From: Mytilus edulis
Lineage: Eukaryota; Mollusca; Bivalvia; Mytilida; Mytilidae
DNA length: 64,000 nucleotides
Direction of reading: 5' to 3'
Assembly (NCBI RefSeq): GCF_963676685.1
Contig: NC_092349.1
Location: 83,216,604 to 83,280,603 of the forward strand
Shown: positions 11,515 to 24,900 of the stretch, in pieces
Layout of the letters: each line of letters opens with the position of its first letter
How positions within the stretch are numbered: position 1 is the first letter of the stretch
Translations under genes and position numbers: made by a program
The notes under the pieces: model-generated
Databases searched by the model: none
Told to the model about the DNA's origin: nothing
What the model saw: only the letters and a program-made list of their open reading frames with translations

Positions 11515-12260
11515 CTCGCTTGACAGAAAAGCAAGACATAGGTATGCTGTTTTCAGTGTAATCAGTGGCGGCATCAACAGTGTATTAGTTTGTGTGATTA
11601 GGTCTAGTTTATTGTGAACCACAAGCGGTAAGCCAAAATATTTAGTATGCAGTTATTTTGCATTGGCACATCTGATTACCATCAAGATTATTTGGCCCCA
11701 TTCCCTCAATTATGGTCTATTGATTTCGAAACTTTTGCTTAGTTACTGTAAATTCAGAAATTATTGCGAGGTTTTTATTATTGCGAATAATGCGACTGAG
11801 TTGTAAAAGCAATAATTAAAACTCGCATTATGTAATATTTTAACTGAATTAAACATGACTTTTCTGAAAATCGTAAAAATTAAAATCGCATTCAAGTGTA
11901 AAATGACAAAATCGCAATAATAAATGCACGCAATAATATCTGAATTTACAGTATCATGTATAAGTTTGTGGTTAGGTTAGTTTATGAGGAACCACTACTG
12001 GTAAGTTAATGATAAATGGTATGCAGTTGTATAAGCTTTGGCACATCTAATTTCCATGGAGATTATTTGGCTCTGCCCCCTAAGTCGTGGTCTATTGACT
12101 TCGAAATTTTTTGTTAGTTTTCATGTATTAGTTTGTGATTAGGTCAGTTTATGGGGTTAATGATGATTGGTACACAGTTGTATAAGCTTTGGCACATCTC
12201 ATTTTCATGAAGTTTGTTGGCCATGTACTTTCAGTCATGGTTCATTGACTTTGAATATTT
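11515..12260. repeat. Interspersed repeat family D, about 180-bp tandem units
   Basis: Three successive related units contain ttagtttgtgattaggt, agctttggcacatct and ggtctattgacttcgaa-like blocks. A TA-flanked MITE (11746-11951) interrupts the boundary between the first two. Confidence 0.75.
11746..11951. mobile_element. MITE with CTGTAAATTC ends nested in family D
   Basis: Inverted termini CTGTAAATTCAGA/TCTGAATTTACAG, extended by inverted attattgcg and ttattattgcga blocks, flanked by TA at 11744-11745 and 11952-11953. A degenerate relative is at 28397-28610. Confidence 0.88.
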
Positions 12261-12731
12261 GCAAAACTTATATGTTTAAGTGTTGCTATTTTAATTTCAA
12301 CATTTGCATTATTGAAATTACAAAAAATCGAGACATATCACAGTTATCATTGTGATAAAAAAAAAATCAGTTATGTGTATTATGGAACATGAAATGACAT
12401 TCAATATTACTTCACTAAGATAAGAGTTAACCAAAGTATGCTGTCACCATAAAGAAAGAATAAACATTTTGAATTTCATTCACGTTATGTATTTATAATA
12501 ATGTATATTGGTCATGTGGAGCCAATCTACTTTGACATCATTTCTAAGTGTTCCACAACACACCAATTTTCTATATCTTCAGGTAGTATGCATAATTTAT
12601 CCAAACCCATGAATTTTAAGTGCCTCAAAAATACCATATCCCCTTCATAAATAAAATTGTATACAAGAATAAATGAATGGATCTACAGTACATTGTTGTG
12701 CTAGGTAGTCACTAATATTTAATTAAAAGAA

Positions 12732-12904
12732 TCAATAATGTTTCTTGTCTGAGAGTCCATTAATGTCCCATGTACATCTCCACTCTTGAGGTCCTAATAA
12801 CACAGGGTCTGTCAACCATCCACTGTCATGTAGATCTTCTCTAAACCTGTCTATTATGGATAGAGTGTAATGGTAGGACTGGTGTGATGTGGATCCACAA
12901 TCAC
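12732..12904 (-). CDS. RUSF1: RUSF1 terminal exon 14
   Basis: 173 nt encoding DCGSTSHQSYHYTLSIIDRF, then LHDSGWLTD and PQEWRCTW, with TGA at 12732-12734. It resembles the human DAGW...EWRATW C-terminus. Confidence 0.88.
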
Positions 12905-15900
12905 CTGAATAATATATGTACACTTAGAATGGACAGGTTGTTTAATTGTTGTTTGCTTAAAGTGAATTCAGAATGATAGACATGTTAAATGTGTTTAGTA
13001 AGTGTTCCATAGTTTACCACCAAGCATATTCAGAATGTTAGACATGTTAAAAGTGTTTAGTAAGTGTTCCATAGTTTACCACAAAAAATCTGATAGACAT
13101 GTTAAAAGTGTTTAGTAAGTGTTCCATAGTTGACCACTAAAAAGTGTTTAGTAAGTGTTCCATAGTTTACCACCAAAAAGTGTTTAGTAAGTGTTCCATA
13201 GTTTACCACCAAAAATCTGAAATTATTGCTCTGAATACAAGTTAACGACTGTTTGTAGAGAAAGTTGTATTTCACAGGTACATAACAATGAGTCAGGTGT
13301 AATGAATAACACAAAGGGATGAACAGCAAACATAAAAACAAGGATTTGGAGTTTACATTTTAATCCACATTGACATCTTTGCTCTGGTAAACACATCCTG
13401 CTTTGTATGGTACACTGGTTTATTTCACAGAAGTCAATTTGTCAATAATTTTCTACAGTTCAATGAGCGTGATTGGTTTAATCTGACTGATTTCATCTCT
13501 TCTTGACAAACTGGTACGAGTAAAACATTAATGTATCATGTATTTTGAAGTTTTTTAATTGAATAAATTGATAGCTGGCTATCACCTAAATAGTAATTAA
13601 CATCTTTACTTCAAATCAACATTTATTGCACTGATAGTTCTATTTGCTCAATTTACTGTTTTAAATAAAATGCTTCGCTGAGCGCAGCCTGATACAACAG
13701 CAGAGGTTGAACCCTGTACAGTTGGGGCATATTTGGACACAATATTCAAGCTTGATACTGTCTGAATTTGGATTGTGATCAAATTTTTTACATAAAATAG
13801 GTTTACGACTCAAAACAAATGTCAAGGTCTTACAAATCTATTGGGCAATACTATGCAATTGAAGATTTCTTCTTGAAACTTTAAAAAAATTTGAAGTTTG
13901 AAAAATTTTGAAAAAAAATTAAGAACCCCTCTCCTCACCATTGGAGCAATTACCCCAACACTTGATCACCAGCCTTTCCTTTGTAGTATGGAACCTTGTA
14001 GTACAATTTCAGGGAGATCCATACACTTAAACACAAGTTATTGTCTAGAAACTAGAAAAATGCTTGTTTATTGCCCTTTTTGGCCCCTATTTCCTGCATA
14101 AATGGGGCAATATCCGCTAAATTCAATCCCAGCCTTCCTTTTGTGATAGGGAACTTTGTGGTACAATGTCAGAGAGATCCATACACTTACACACAAGTTA
14201 TTGTCAAGAAACTACAAAAATGCTTGTTTTTGACCCCTTTTGGGCCCATTATTCCTAAGCTGTTGAATCCATAGACCCCAATATTAATCCAACCCTTTAA
14301 CTTGTGGTATTAAACATTGTGGTACAATTTCAGAGCAATTGAAATACTTATACACAAGTTATTATCTTGAAAGTAGAAAAATGCTTCTTTTGGACCCTTA
14401 TTCCTAAACCTGTAAAACCATCATCCCCAAATTCAATCCCAAACTTCCTTTTGTGGTATTTAACCTTCTTATTTGATTTCAAAGAGATCCATTTATGTAA
14501 ACTAAAGTTATTGTTCGGACGACAACGACAACAAGATTGCATTATAAAAGGCAAAAAAAAAATTTGTGGTAAAAAAAGCTGAGAATATTAACAGTATAAA
14601 CTTACCATTTATTAAAAATTCTGCAATTGAGTCAATATTTTTCTGTGGTGTTTGCTGAAAATATAAAAACAACATACATGTATAAATATTTCAAGCTGTC
14701 AATATTATGGTAATTGTCACACTCAAAAAGATTCTACTGTAGAAGACCATCATAAAAGTGATTTGTTTCAACAACTCATAGTTTTTTCAAAGAAAATGCA
14801 TTTCATTGAACATGTTATTCAAATATGACGTGCTTCTTTTGCCTTGTAAACAACACCGTGATAAAATTCTCAATATATCTATACCAAGCACAGACTCAGA
14901 GATATAAGGGTGTTACAATATACCTCCCACGTAAATCCACATGTATCAGAACCTATTTTCAAATGCTATGCTGATTTTTGTTGTTTTATCATGATTTCAT
15001 TCAAACTTTATTAGTTATTTTCGAAATTCTTTTTACATATAATTCATTTCAAAAAATTTCAACCTCTAACTTACGTCAGGTACATATAACATTTCATAAA
15101 CATAATTAATAATTTCTGCCTGTAAACAGCTTTGTATCTGATCTTCTATGGTACTGGACTGGGAAAGTACTATGTTGATACAGCCTACAATTAACATCAT
15201 GGAATAAATATAATGAGTTTAATAATGCAAACAAAATTAGATCAAATTTCTTATAGTTATCATGTAAAAATCTATAAATCACACAATCAAAGGACTTTAA
15301 AATTACCCCCTCTGATGCAATAACTATGATTTGCTTGGCCAATGGTGCTTGCAATAGCAGGAGATGCTAACCCTGTCGAATCTTCCTGTTTTGCTCCTTT
15401 TGGAGTTCATTGAGTCATCCTAAGTTTTTATTTGTAACCTTGATTTGTCTTCTAATCATAATTGATTTATAAGATTGAAACATGGTTAAACTACCTCTGC
15501 CTTAATTGCGTACAATGGGAGGCAACTCTCATTGTACATAATTGATGACGCCTTGTAAGAATTGCTTCCCTTTGATGCTTCATCCGGGTTCGTATTGCCA
15601 TGTGGTTTTGGAAGAGCATGTTCCAGGCCACTTTTATTATGTAATTGATATAAAACATTTTTTTTGGACATCCGATGGAAAACAATAGAACAAGAAAACC
15701 TCCAGCGTACTTAAAAGACTTTATTCTATCATCTTTTGAAATGCAGAAGGATTTCGATTCAGTTACAGAAGCTGGAGATATAATTAATTCTGAAAACGTG
15801 GTTCATCGTCAGACATCAACACCGAAATCAGACGAAGCATGTGCTGGCGTTCGTCCAAAATTACCTTCATCTACGAACATTGTGAGTGAACTTGATAAGA

Positions 15901-18900
15901 CAATTCAAGAATTAACAATACAAAACAAAATTTTGGAACGTGATTTGTTGGCGAAACAACACGAGCTCCTTGTAGCCAAGAAAACATCCGGTGGTGAATC
16001 TTCAAGAACCAAAGCGAAGGACAATGGTAAAAAAGTTAAAACATTAAAGCTTCCATCGCTTAATGAGTTACGGAATCAAGATAAAGTTGGAAAACAGGCT
16101 AAAGAGCTTACTCGACAGCTGCTTAATCAATCTTCGTCCTCTTCCGATGATTCTGATTCTGATTCTTCAAATGATAAGGACGAGGATAAGGACAAAGCTC
16201 AAATCAAAGGTAATGATTTACCATATGTTATATTCAAAGATAAACAAAAAAGAACAGCAGTTTCCGGTGAAGCAAGAGCTGCTAAGGATAGAGTTAAATA
16301 TGATGTGCCATGGCCACACGAGCATGCACAAACCAAATCGGTCAATTATTCTGATAAAGATTTCGGTCTAGCACAACTAGTCAGAGGTGAAACATTCATT
16401 ATGCATAACATTGAAAAACAAGCCATTTCTGTGCACAGACAAAAACATCTCATTAATTTGCTTTATCTCGTTGAAAAATACCCCTTTGCGGAGATAAAGG
16501 ATTTTCACGCCGAAGTTTTGCGTTCCATAGAAAGAGGTCACAAAAATTGGTCGCATGCATTTGTTGAAGAACAAGGCCGTACTCTCGTCACCCCCCTCAC
16601 TTCGTCTTCGTCTACCCCGACTAAAGCATTTTTCAAGGATAAGCCGGTTAATCGCAATCCAATTTGCGGCGCATATCAAGCGGGAAACTGTAGTCGATCC
16701 GGAGATCATTTTGGAGCCTATGGAGACAAAAAACTATTGCATGTTTGCAGAAAGTGCGTCCGTAAAGGAAAAGATTCGAGTGATGCGTCTGTGCTACATC
16801 CTTCGAAGGATTGTCCGCATCATCAATGATGTTCAACTTCAGTGCTACATTGTGAATCTACTAAAATGATCAGTAATAGTATTATTCAAAAGAAATTATA
16901 TTCCCCTGTAATTACAGGTGTGTTACTGTGTGATAATTACGAAAATGATGTTGTGAAACCCCCTGCAATTATGTCAGGTGCGATTGCTTCCCCTGATTAT
17001 TCAGGTGTGTATGATGAGTTAACGAAATCTTATTCCCCTGCAAATATAGGTGTGTTGTTTGATAATTCACAAGATTCCTTAGGAATATCCTCTGCATATG
17101 AGGCAGATGTTTTGAGTAATATTTATGATGTTTCGTCATGTGAATCTATAGGCGAGTCAAGTTCCGTAGGTTTTAATTTAACAGGCGTTGGTTATTGTGA
17201 CAATGCTTGTAGTGAAAAAACGTCCCCTGTGTTTACAGGTGTGTCTATTTATGAAAATGATTCATATTTATTGCAATCTTTATTATGTAGCACTGATTTT
17301 GACACTGTTGTCAAAGATAACAATTACATGAATTACAATGTTGTTGATGAAACTAATAATGTACTTTTAGCTTCAAGTATTTGTCCTTGGTTTACGAAAA
17401 CAGCAGGGTCTATTGATTTTGAGTATTCACCAGATATGAGTGGAAATATTTTGAAAGATGTATCAACCAAATTTTGTGAAATGAATATAAATAATTTTTC
17501 AAGTGTTCATGAAGCCGTGTTCTACAGTGGCAAGCCGAATTTTGCATATTGTAAAATTCCAGTACGTTCTAATTTCAACATACAATTGTGGGAACAACTT
17601 TTAGAAGATTATCATGATAAAATAGTCGTTGAATTTTTGAAGTATGGATGGCCGTTAAACTATATCAAAGATACACTGCCCGATCCCCCCACACGTCGAC
17701 AAAATCATCTTAATCAGTTTTCAAGTTTTATTGATTCATATATTTCAAAAGAATCAGACCTTGGGGCTATTTATGGTCCTTTCCGAAAGAACCCTCTTTG
17801 TTGTCATTTAACATTATCACCATTATTCACAGTTCCTAAGGGAGATTCCGATAGGAGAGTAATTGTTGACTGTTCGCATGGCAATAATTTGTCCATAAAT
17901 GAAGGCATACCTTCGGACACCTTTTTGAATGAAACTTTTAAACTTTATTATCCTAGACACGAAGAATTTATTGCTTTGCTCTTGAATCACGGTCGTGGGT
18001 GTGCCATTTGGAAGTTGGATTTGTCCCGGGCTTTTCGTCAGCTAGTATTAGATCCGCACGACTTGCATTTACAAGGTTATGAATGGAGGGGACAAATTTT
18101 TATTGACAATCGTCTTATTTTTGGTATGCGCTCTTCGCCACAGGCATGTCAACGAACAACGAATGCTGTTTCCTATATGCTATGGAAATCTAACATTCAT
18201 ACAATAAACTATGTTGATGATTTTGGTGGTGTTAGTGACAATCAGAACGCTGAACATGATTATAATTTTGTTTTAGAATTGTTTCAGAGGTTAGGATTAG
18301 AAGTCAGCAAAGAAAAGTGTTTGCCGCCGACAAAAGTTTTGACATTTCTCGGCAAGGAGTATAACTCAATTGACATGACAGTCCGAATTCCAGAGATTAA
18401 ATTACAAGAGACTTATGAGTTGTTACAAAGATTTGAAAAGAAAAAACATTGCACCAAACGTCAGTTACAACAAGTTATTGGCAAGTTGGCTTTTATTTCC
18501 GAATGTGTCCGAAGCGGAAGACTTTTTATTTCACGCATGTTACAGACATTACGAAAATACCATTTCAATCATTATCGTGTTCATATTACAGATGAATTTA
18601 GACAAGACATTCGGTGGTGGTTATTATTTTTACATGACTATAATGGAATTAGTATAATTCCCGATGTAGATTGGTCTTCACCAGACGCAATTATTTCCTC
18701 TGACGCGTGTCTCAAGGGTATTGGTGGTGTCAATTTCACGACATTTGAATATTTTCATTCGGATATACCGGAGTCTTTGCGGGACATGCACATATCTGTG
18801 CTTGAAATGTATGCGATTTACATAGCAATTCAATTCTGGACATCAAGTATCTCAAATAAACGGGTACAGCTGTTTTGTGACAATCAATCATGTGTTGAAA

Positions 18901-21900
18901 TTTTAAATAGGGGAACAGGGCGTGATCAGGAAATGTTGAATTTGGCACGTCAAATATGGTACTTGTGTGCGTTAAGTAATGTTCAACTGCGTGGGAGTTA
19001 TATAGCATCTGTTGAAAATAGGTTATCGGATTTGCTATCCCGTTGGAATCTTTCGGAGAAGAACAGATCACAGTTTTTTATAGAATCTAAACTTTACAAT
19101 TCAGATTTTATTGAGAAAGAAGTGTTTGGTCATATGTTTAATGATATTATAAACATTTAGATTTTCATACATGATACATTGACTTTTTTTTTTTTTTTGC
19201 GCATATTTAGTGTCAGATAAGACTAACTTTGATAATTAATATGACATTAATGTTTATCTAATTACTGTTGTTTATGACTTCCAGGTCTTAAGTCCAGAAG
19301 AGCAGTTTTGCAGAAAGAGGTCAAGCTTGCTAAGGGTGCAGCCTTTCGGCCTGGTACTTATTCAAATTTGAAGAGTCAACTCAATGCATACCATATTTTT
19401 TGTGTTTATTATAAATTTCGACCATTTCCTTGTATTAAGGATATATTGTGTGCTTATGCATGTTTTCTATCCAAGAGTTTAAGCAGTTTTTCATCTGTTA
19501 AGAATTATATTTCTGGCATTAAGACCTGGAGTCAACTTTTTGGTTTTACTGTGGAACCTTTTTTATCTACAGAATTCAAATTGACTTTAAGAGGATTGAG
19601 TCATAAGAATCAGCATGTGGCTGTGTCAAAATTACCATTGTTACCTACACATTTAATTGATATTGTTAGGTTGTTGAATATTTATGATTATTTAGATGCT
19701 TGTTTATGGTGTTTTCTAACGTTTGCTTTTTTTGGTATGCTTAGGGCGTCAAACCTGGTCAGCAGAAGCTCTACATCTTTTAATTCCCGTGAACAATTGA
19801 TCAGAGATAATGTTGTTGTTAGTGAAAAGGGTATCCTCCTTTTATTGAAATGGTCAAAGACTAGACAAGATCATGATTACACCCATCAGGTTTCTCTGTG
19901 TTGCTCAGTTGAGCCATCAATATGTCCTGCTCGAGCTTATAAGCATCTTGTGTCTTTAATACCTGGTGATAAGAATGCTCCCGTTTTTGCTTTACCTTTT
20001 CATGGTAAATTATTGCCTTTATCTAGATCCGTTTTGTTGAACCGTTTTAGAGAGTTAATTGTTCTTGTTGGTTTAGACCCTTCAGTTTATTCTTTTCATT
20101 CGCTGAGACACGGAGGGGCTACATTAGCCACCAAGGCTGGCATTCCTGAGATTTTATTGAAACATCACGGAGACTGGAGATCTGATTGTTTTCAGACTTA
20201 CATTAAACAAGCTAGTGTTGATATGTATCGGGTTACGTCAGCTATGAATTATTTGATTGGTAGTTAGTGTTAGGGTATTTTCGCCGGTGTATTTTTATAT
20301 TCTTGATTTGATGTTGTTGGGTTTTTTGTTTTTTTTTTTTTTGTTTGTTTTTTTTATGTATATATTATTAACCCCTGTGTTTGGCGACTTCGTTTTGGGT
20401 TCAGGTGCTTCATATTCACATTTTGTTCATTGTAGCTTATTGATACCATGCTTGGTATAACTATATATGCATTACTATAATAAAGCACCTTTCGCCAAAC
20501 ACTATTAGTTGTCAATTGCGTACAATGGGAGGCAACTCTCATTGTACATAATTGATGACGCCTTGTAAGAATTGCTTCCCTTTGATGCTTCATCCGGGTT
20601 CGTATTGCCATGTGGTTTTGGGCGGAAGAGCATGTTCCAGGCCACTTTTATTATGTAATTGATATAAAACATTTTTTTTTTTTTTCTTTTTATTGTTAAT
20701 TTTTTCTAATTACTTTTATTATTACCCACATTGGGGTTCAGGTGCTTCATATTCACATTTTGTTCATTGTAGCTTATTGATACCATGCTTGGTATAACTA
20801 TATATGCATTACTATAATAAAGCACCTTTCGCCAAACACTATTAGTTGTCAATTTACCAAGGTATTCATATAGATTCATCATCAGAAAGAACAATTGAAA
20901 CTTATTCAATGTTTTAAACATTTTGATATCAAAACTTAATTAAGATTATCCTATTGGTTTATTAACTCCTACTTTGTTATGTGTGGGCAGCTTACATGTC
21001 CACAGGTTTGAATGCATGTGTACAAATAAATAAATAAATTTGGTGATTTTACTGTCTTCTGATTGGTTAAAATTATTAGTTTTATTTTCAATGTTGTCAA
21101 TTTGTGATGGCGACACGCCCACTCTGACGTTGTGTATTCATACGTCAACATGTGTGTACGTTGTTATTGTTAATATAAATAATATAAAAAGTTCTTTGAG
21201 CCTTATTTTTGATAGAAATTTATTTATAATGAATGGCAATAATTTATTTTGATTTTATTGAACCATAAAACTAATTTTTGACTCTTCACATTTAACATAA
21301 TCCGCGTCGCGGATTATTCAATGTGAAGAGTCAAAAATTAGTTTTATGGTTCAATAAATTCAAAATAGATAATAGCCATTCATTAAATAGAATTTGTAAT
21401 AAATTCATGTGCCACAAATTAAGTATTTTGTTTTTGTAACAACTAAGCCACACTTATTTTGTTAACGAACAGATTACTTACTATTCTTTAGATCTATCAT
21501 TAGTAAGTACTGACTGTCTCTGTATATATGTAACATACTCTGTAGATCTTTGGAACTGTCAGAAAAAAAAATATGTAAATAGCTCAAATTCAGATATGTC
21601 TAATTAATTTCTGATTGTATTTTGAACAGTTAAACAAGAAAATACACATTTATTTATTTGAAAAGCATACAATAATGGAAATATTTCTTCAACATATAAT
21701 AAAAAAAAAACTGGAATTTTACATCAATAATTTATCTATGCTTATAATACTGGTTGAGTACCAGTTACTATCAGAAATTCAGTTTGTCTCAAATAATTTA
21801 AGACAGGAAATCTTTGGGTAATATTTTTTTAACTTAATTTTCCAAAATCAAGGATGTCATCAAGCAATGAAGTCATGTCTCCATACATGTATCTTCCTAC

Positions 21901-24900
21901 AGCATGTTTAATTTATAGAAAATTCTGCATTTTTTCATCAAACAGATCAAACAAAACAGACTTTAACAAATGAAGTTAAAATTGTTGTTTGAAAAAATCA
22001 GCAGTCTGCTGGGTTTACGCATTGCTTTTGTTATTGAATAAAACACCAGCGGTTGAAGTCATAAAACTTTGCTCAGTGCTCGGAGCACAAACATCATGCT
22101 CGAAACAAGAAATCCAACATTTTGATTGGTTGATTTTGGAGTACAAGTACAAAAAACAGCCTCGAAAGTTTTATGACTTCAAGGCCTGGTTATCAACCAG
22201 TAGACACTGACACTATCTGCCATAGTTCTATGACTTCAAGGCCTGGTTATCAACCAGTAGACACTGACACTATCTGCCATAGTTCTATGACTTCAAGCCA
22301 GTAGACACTGACACTATCTGCCATAGTTCTCTACTGTACTTCAGTAAAGCAGAATAAAGCTATATGTAATTTTATTTACAAAACAAAACCACATACCTCT
22401 TACAAACAGAACTAATGGAGGAGCCTAAATATATCTGTAGTTTTCGTCTTGTTTCTAAAAAAAGAAATAATGAGGAACTTTAACTCTTAAACTAAATATA
22501 GATATTCTAAAATACAAAGACTGATTGTTTTATTGGGTTTTGTCTCTTAACTAATCACAAATAAAACAAGTGTATTTCGGTGAACAGGAAGTTGTTGAGT
22601 GATGAATCTGAAAAAAACATCACACTGTATAGCTAACTAATATAAACCCTGAAACCAAATTTCAGAAATCTTTGTATTGTAGTTCCTTAGAAAGATGTGA
22701 CGAAAATTTTCAACTTAGCTATCATGTGTAAATGATACAAGTGTTCAGTAAACAGTAAGTTGTTGAGTGCTGAATCTAAATACACATCGCATGGTATAGC
22801 TAACTTATAGCTAACTTATATAAACCCTCAAAATAAATTTTAGAAATCCTCGAGAAAAATGTGATGAAAAATATTCATGGGACTAACGGATGGATGGACT
22901 GAAGGATGGACTGACAGATTGACTGACAGCAGACAGAGGTAAAACAGTATAACCCCACTTTTTTTTAAAGCAGGGGTATAAAAAACACATTTGTTTTGAA
23001 CCAGTGGACAGAAAGACATGTGAACATGGTTATGACTACATGATCCCTAATTTTTAAAGCAAAATAAATGTGATGATATCTATAGTCGCCGTCAGCTGAA
23101 ATTCGTAGCGGTTATCGGTAAAAATAATCTAAACTATCAATCACGTTCACTCGAGATATAGTTTTTCACATTCCATTCATAAATCGCAAAAAGAAAATCC
23201 ACTACTGACCTACCTTTTAAGTGATCGCACTGTAATAATCCTGACCTTCACTTTTTCATAGACGATTTTGAATGGTGGAATCAGCCATTGTTTTTACCGG
23301 AAGTGTTTCCGTGGAGTTCAATTTCATAAAATTTGCATAAAGCGCGGGAAACCTTATCACATCAATGAAAGGAACATTTCAGGAAACTGCGTACAGTGAC
23401 GAATGTCATATGTAAACAAATGATCCTCATAGAAACGAAGATGGCGGAATTACAATGGAAAATATTCTGGAAAATGTGAAGGTCAGGATTATTACAGTGT
23501 GATCACTTAATAGATAGGTCAGTAGTGGTTTTTCTTTTTGCGATTTTTGAATGGAATGTGAAAAACTATATCTCGAGTGAACGCGATTGATAGTTTAGAT
23601 TATTTTTACCGATAACCGCTACGAATTTCAGCTGACGGCGACTTATAGGGAATCAATGCCAAACATATAGATTCACTTCTTTTTAGACTTGGGAGAACTT
23701 AGTCCAAATAATTATGACGTCTTGAAAGGCTATTATAATTTTTTTCTTTGACGCCTTACGTCGATGTAAGGCGTCAAAGAAAAAAATTATAATAGCCTTT
23801 CAAGACGTCATAATTATTTGGACTAGGGAGAACTGAGAACTTGACATGATGTATAGATCTATTGGTTACTTGTAGATGTAATTTGTGTCGTTGAGTAGCT
23901 GTCTCATAGGTGTACACCCCTCATCTACTTTAATTAATAACTTTGTGAAGTACATTTTTTTTAAAACCTACTCCATATAACTGGTTCTTTAAAATTCACT
24001 ATCTTTGGTTGAGGTATTATTTCAGTCTTTATGTAATCTTTTATGATGATATTCAGTCGCGCTTGATTAAGAGATTCCATGACAACACAGGTAACAGCAC
24101 GATAATTAGCAAATAGATGTAAGCATGTAAATATTACAAATAAACTCCAAATTATCCTGAAAATATACACATGATGCAATTATGTTAAAATAAATGACAT
24201 TGAAATAGCAAGGATATTAAAAATGAGGCCAAATTACAGTCTGTGTCATGTTTTTTTAATATTTCCTTTCAAGTAAAAAAAATATGATTTTAATTTATGG
24301 AACTAGAATATTTTATTATAAAAAAGAAGATGTGGTATGATTGCCAATGAGACAACTATCCACAAAAGACCAAAATGACACAGACATTAACAACTATAGG
24401 TCACCGTACGGCCTTCAACAATGAGCAAAGCCCATACTGCATAGTGAGCTATAAAAGGCCCCGATAAGACAATGTAAAACAATTCAAACGAGAAAACTAA
24501 CGGCCTTATTTAGTTAAAAAAATGAACGAAAAACAAATATGTAACACATAAAGAAACGACGACCAATTCTTCTTAAATTTGTACTATTTACTTTTGCCTA
24601 TCTATAAATCAAACAAATACAATATCGGTCAACTCATGTATAAAATTTAAAGCTTAGTGGCAAGCAAACTGTGATCTGATATTGTCAGATTTTTTTTTAA
24701 TGTTGTCTGTGCTCAGGAACATATCTATTGACGGGACTTGACACTACCTGATTGTAGTCGATTTTTCGTCAGGGCCAAAGTTAATAAAGATACGATACGG
24801 AAACGAACATGTGTTTAAAACGGACTCGCTGTTATCCTTATAATTTCTAATAATATCAATAAAATGTAAGGATAACTAGTTATGTCGTGATGCAAGTGTA

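Larger units (their letters stand above)
15504..20854 (+). mobile_element. Ngaro-type tyrosine-recombinase retrotransposon
   Basis: About 5.35 kb with three ORFs: gag-like 15675-16829, RT/RNase H 16842-19160 and tyrosine recombinase 19308-20267. Terminal sequences form split direct repeats: A1 (15504-15664), ORFs, B1 (20397-20513), A2 (20514-20676), B2 (20734-20850). This A1-ORF-B1-A2-B2 order defines Ngaro/PAT types rather than DIRS with inverted ends; the lack of a methyltransferase-like domain after RNase H favours Ngaro. A1 and A2 differ by a 4-bp indel (ggcg) and poly-T length, and B1 and B2 are nearly identical, so the insertion looks young. It sits in RUSF1 intron 10, antisense to that gene. 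Both outer ends read AATT. Confidence 0.93.

Noticed and set aside
15486..15685. Two minus-strand ORFs at the left end of the Ngaro element
   Set aside because: They translate the non-coding A repeat, and the same frame appears again at the second copy near 20.5 kb.
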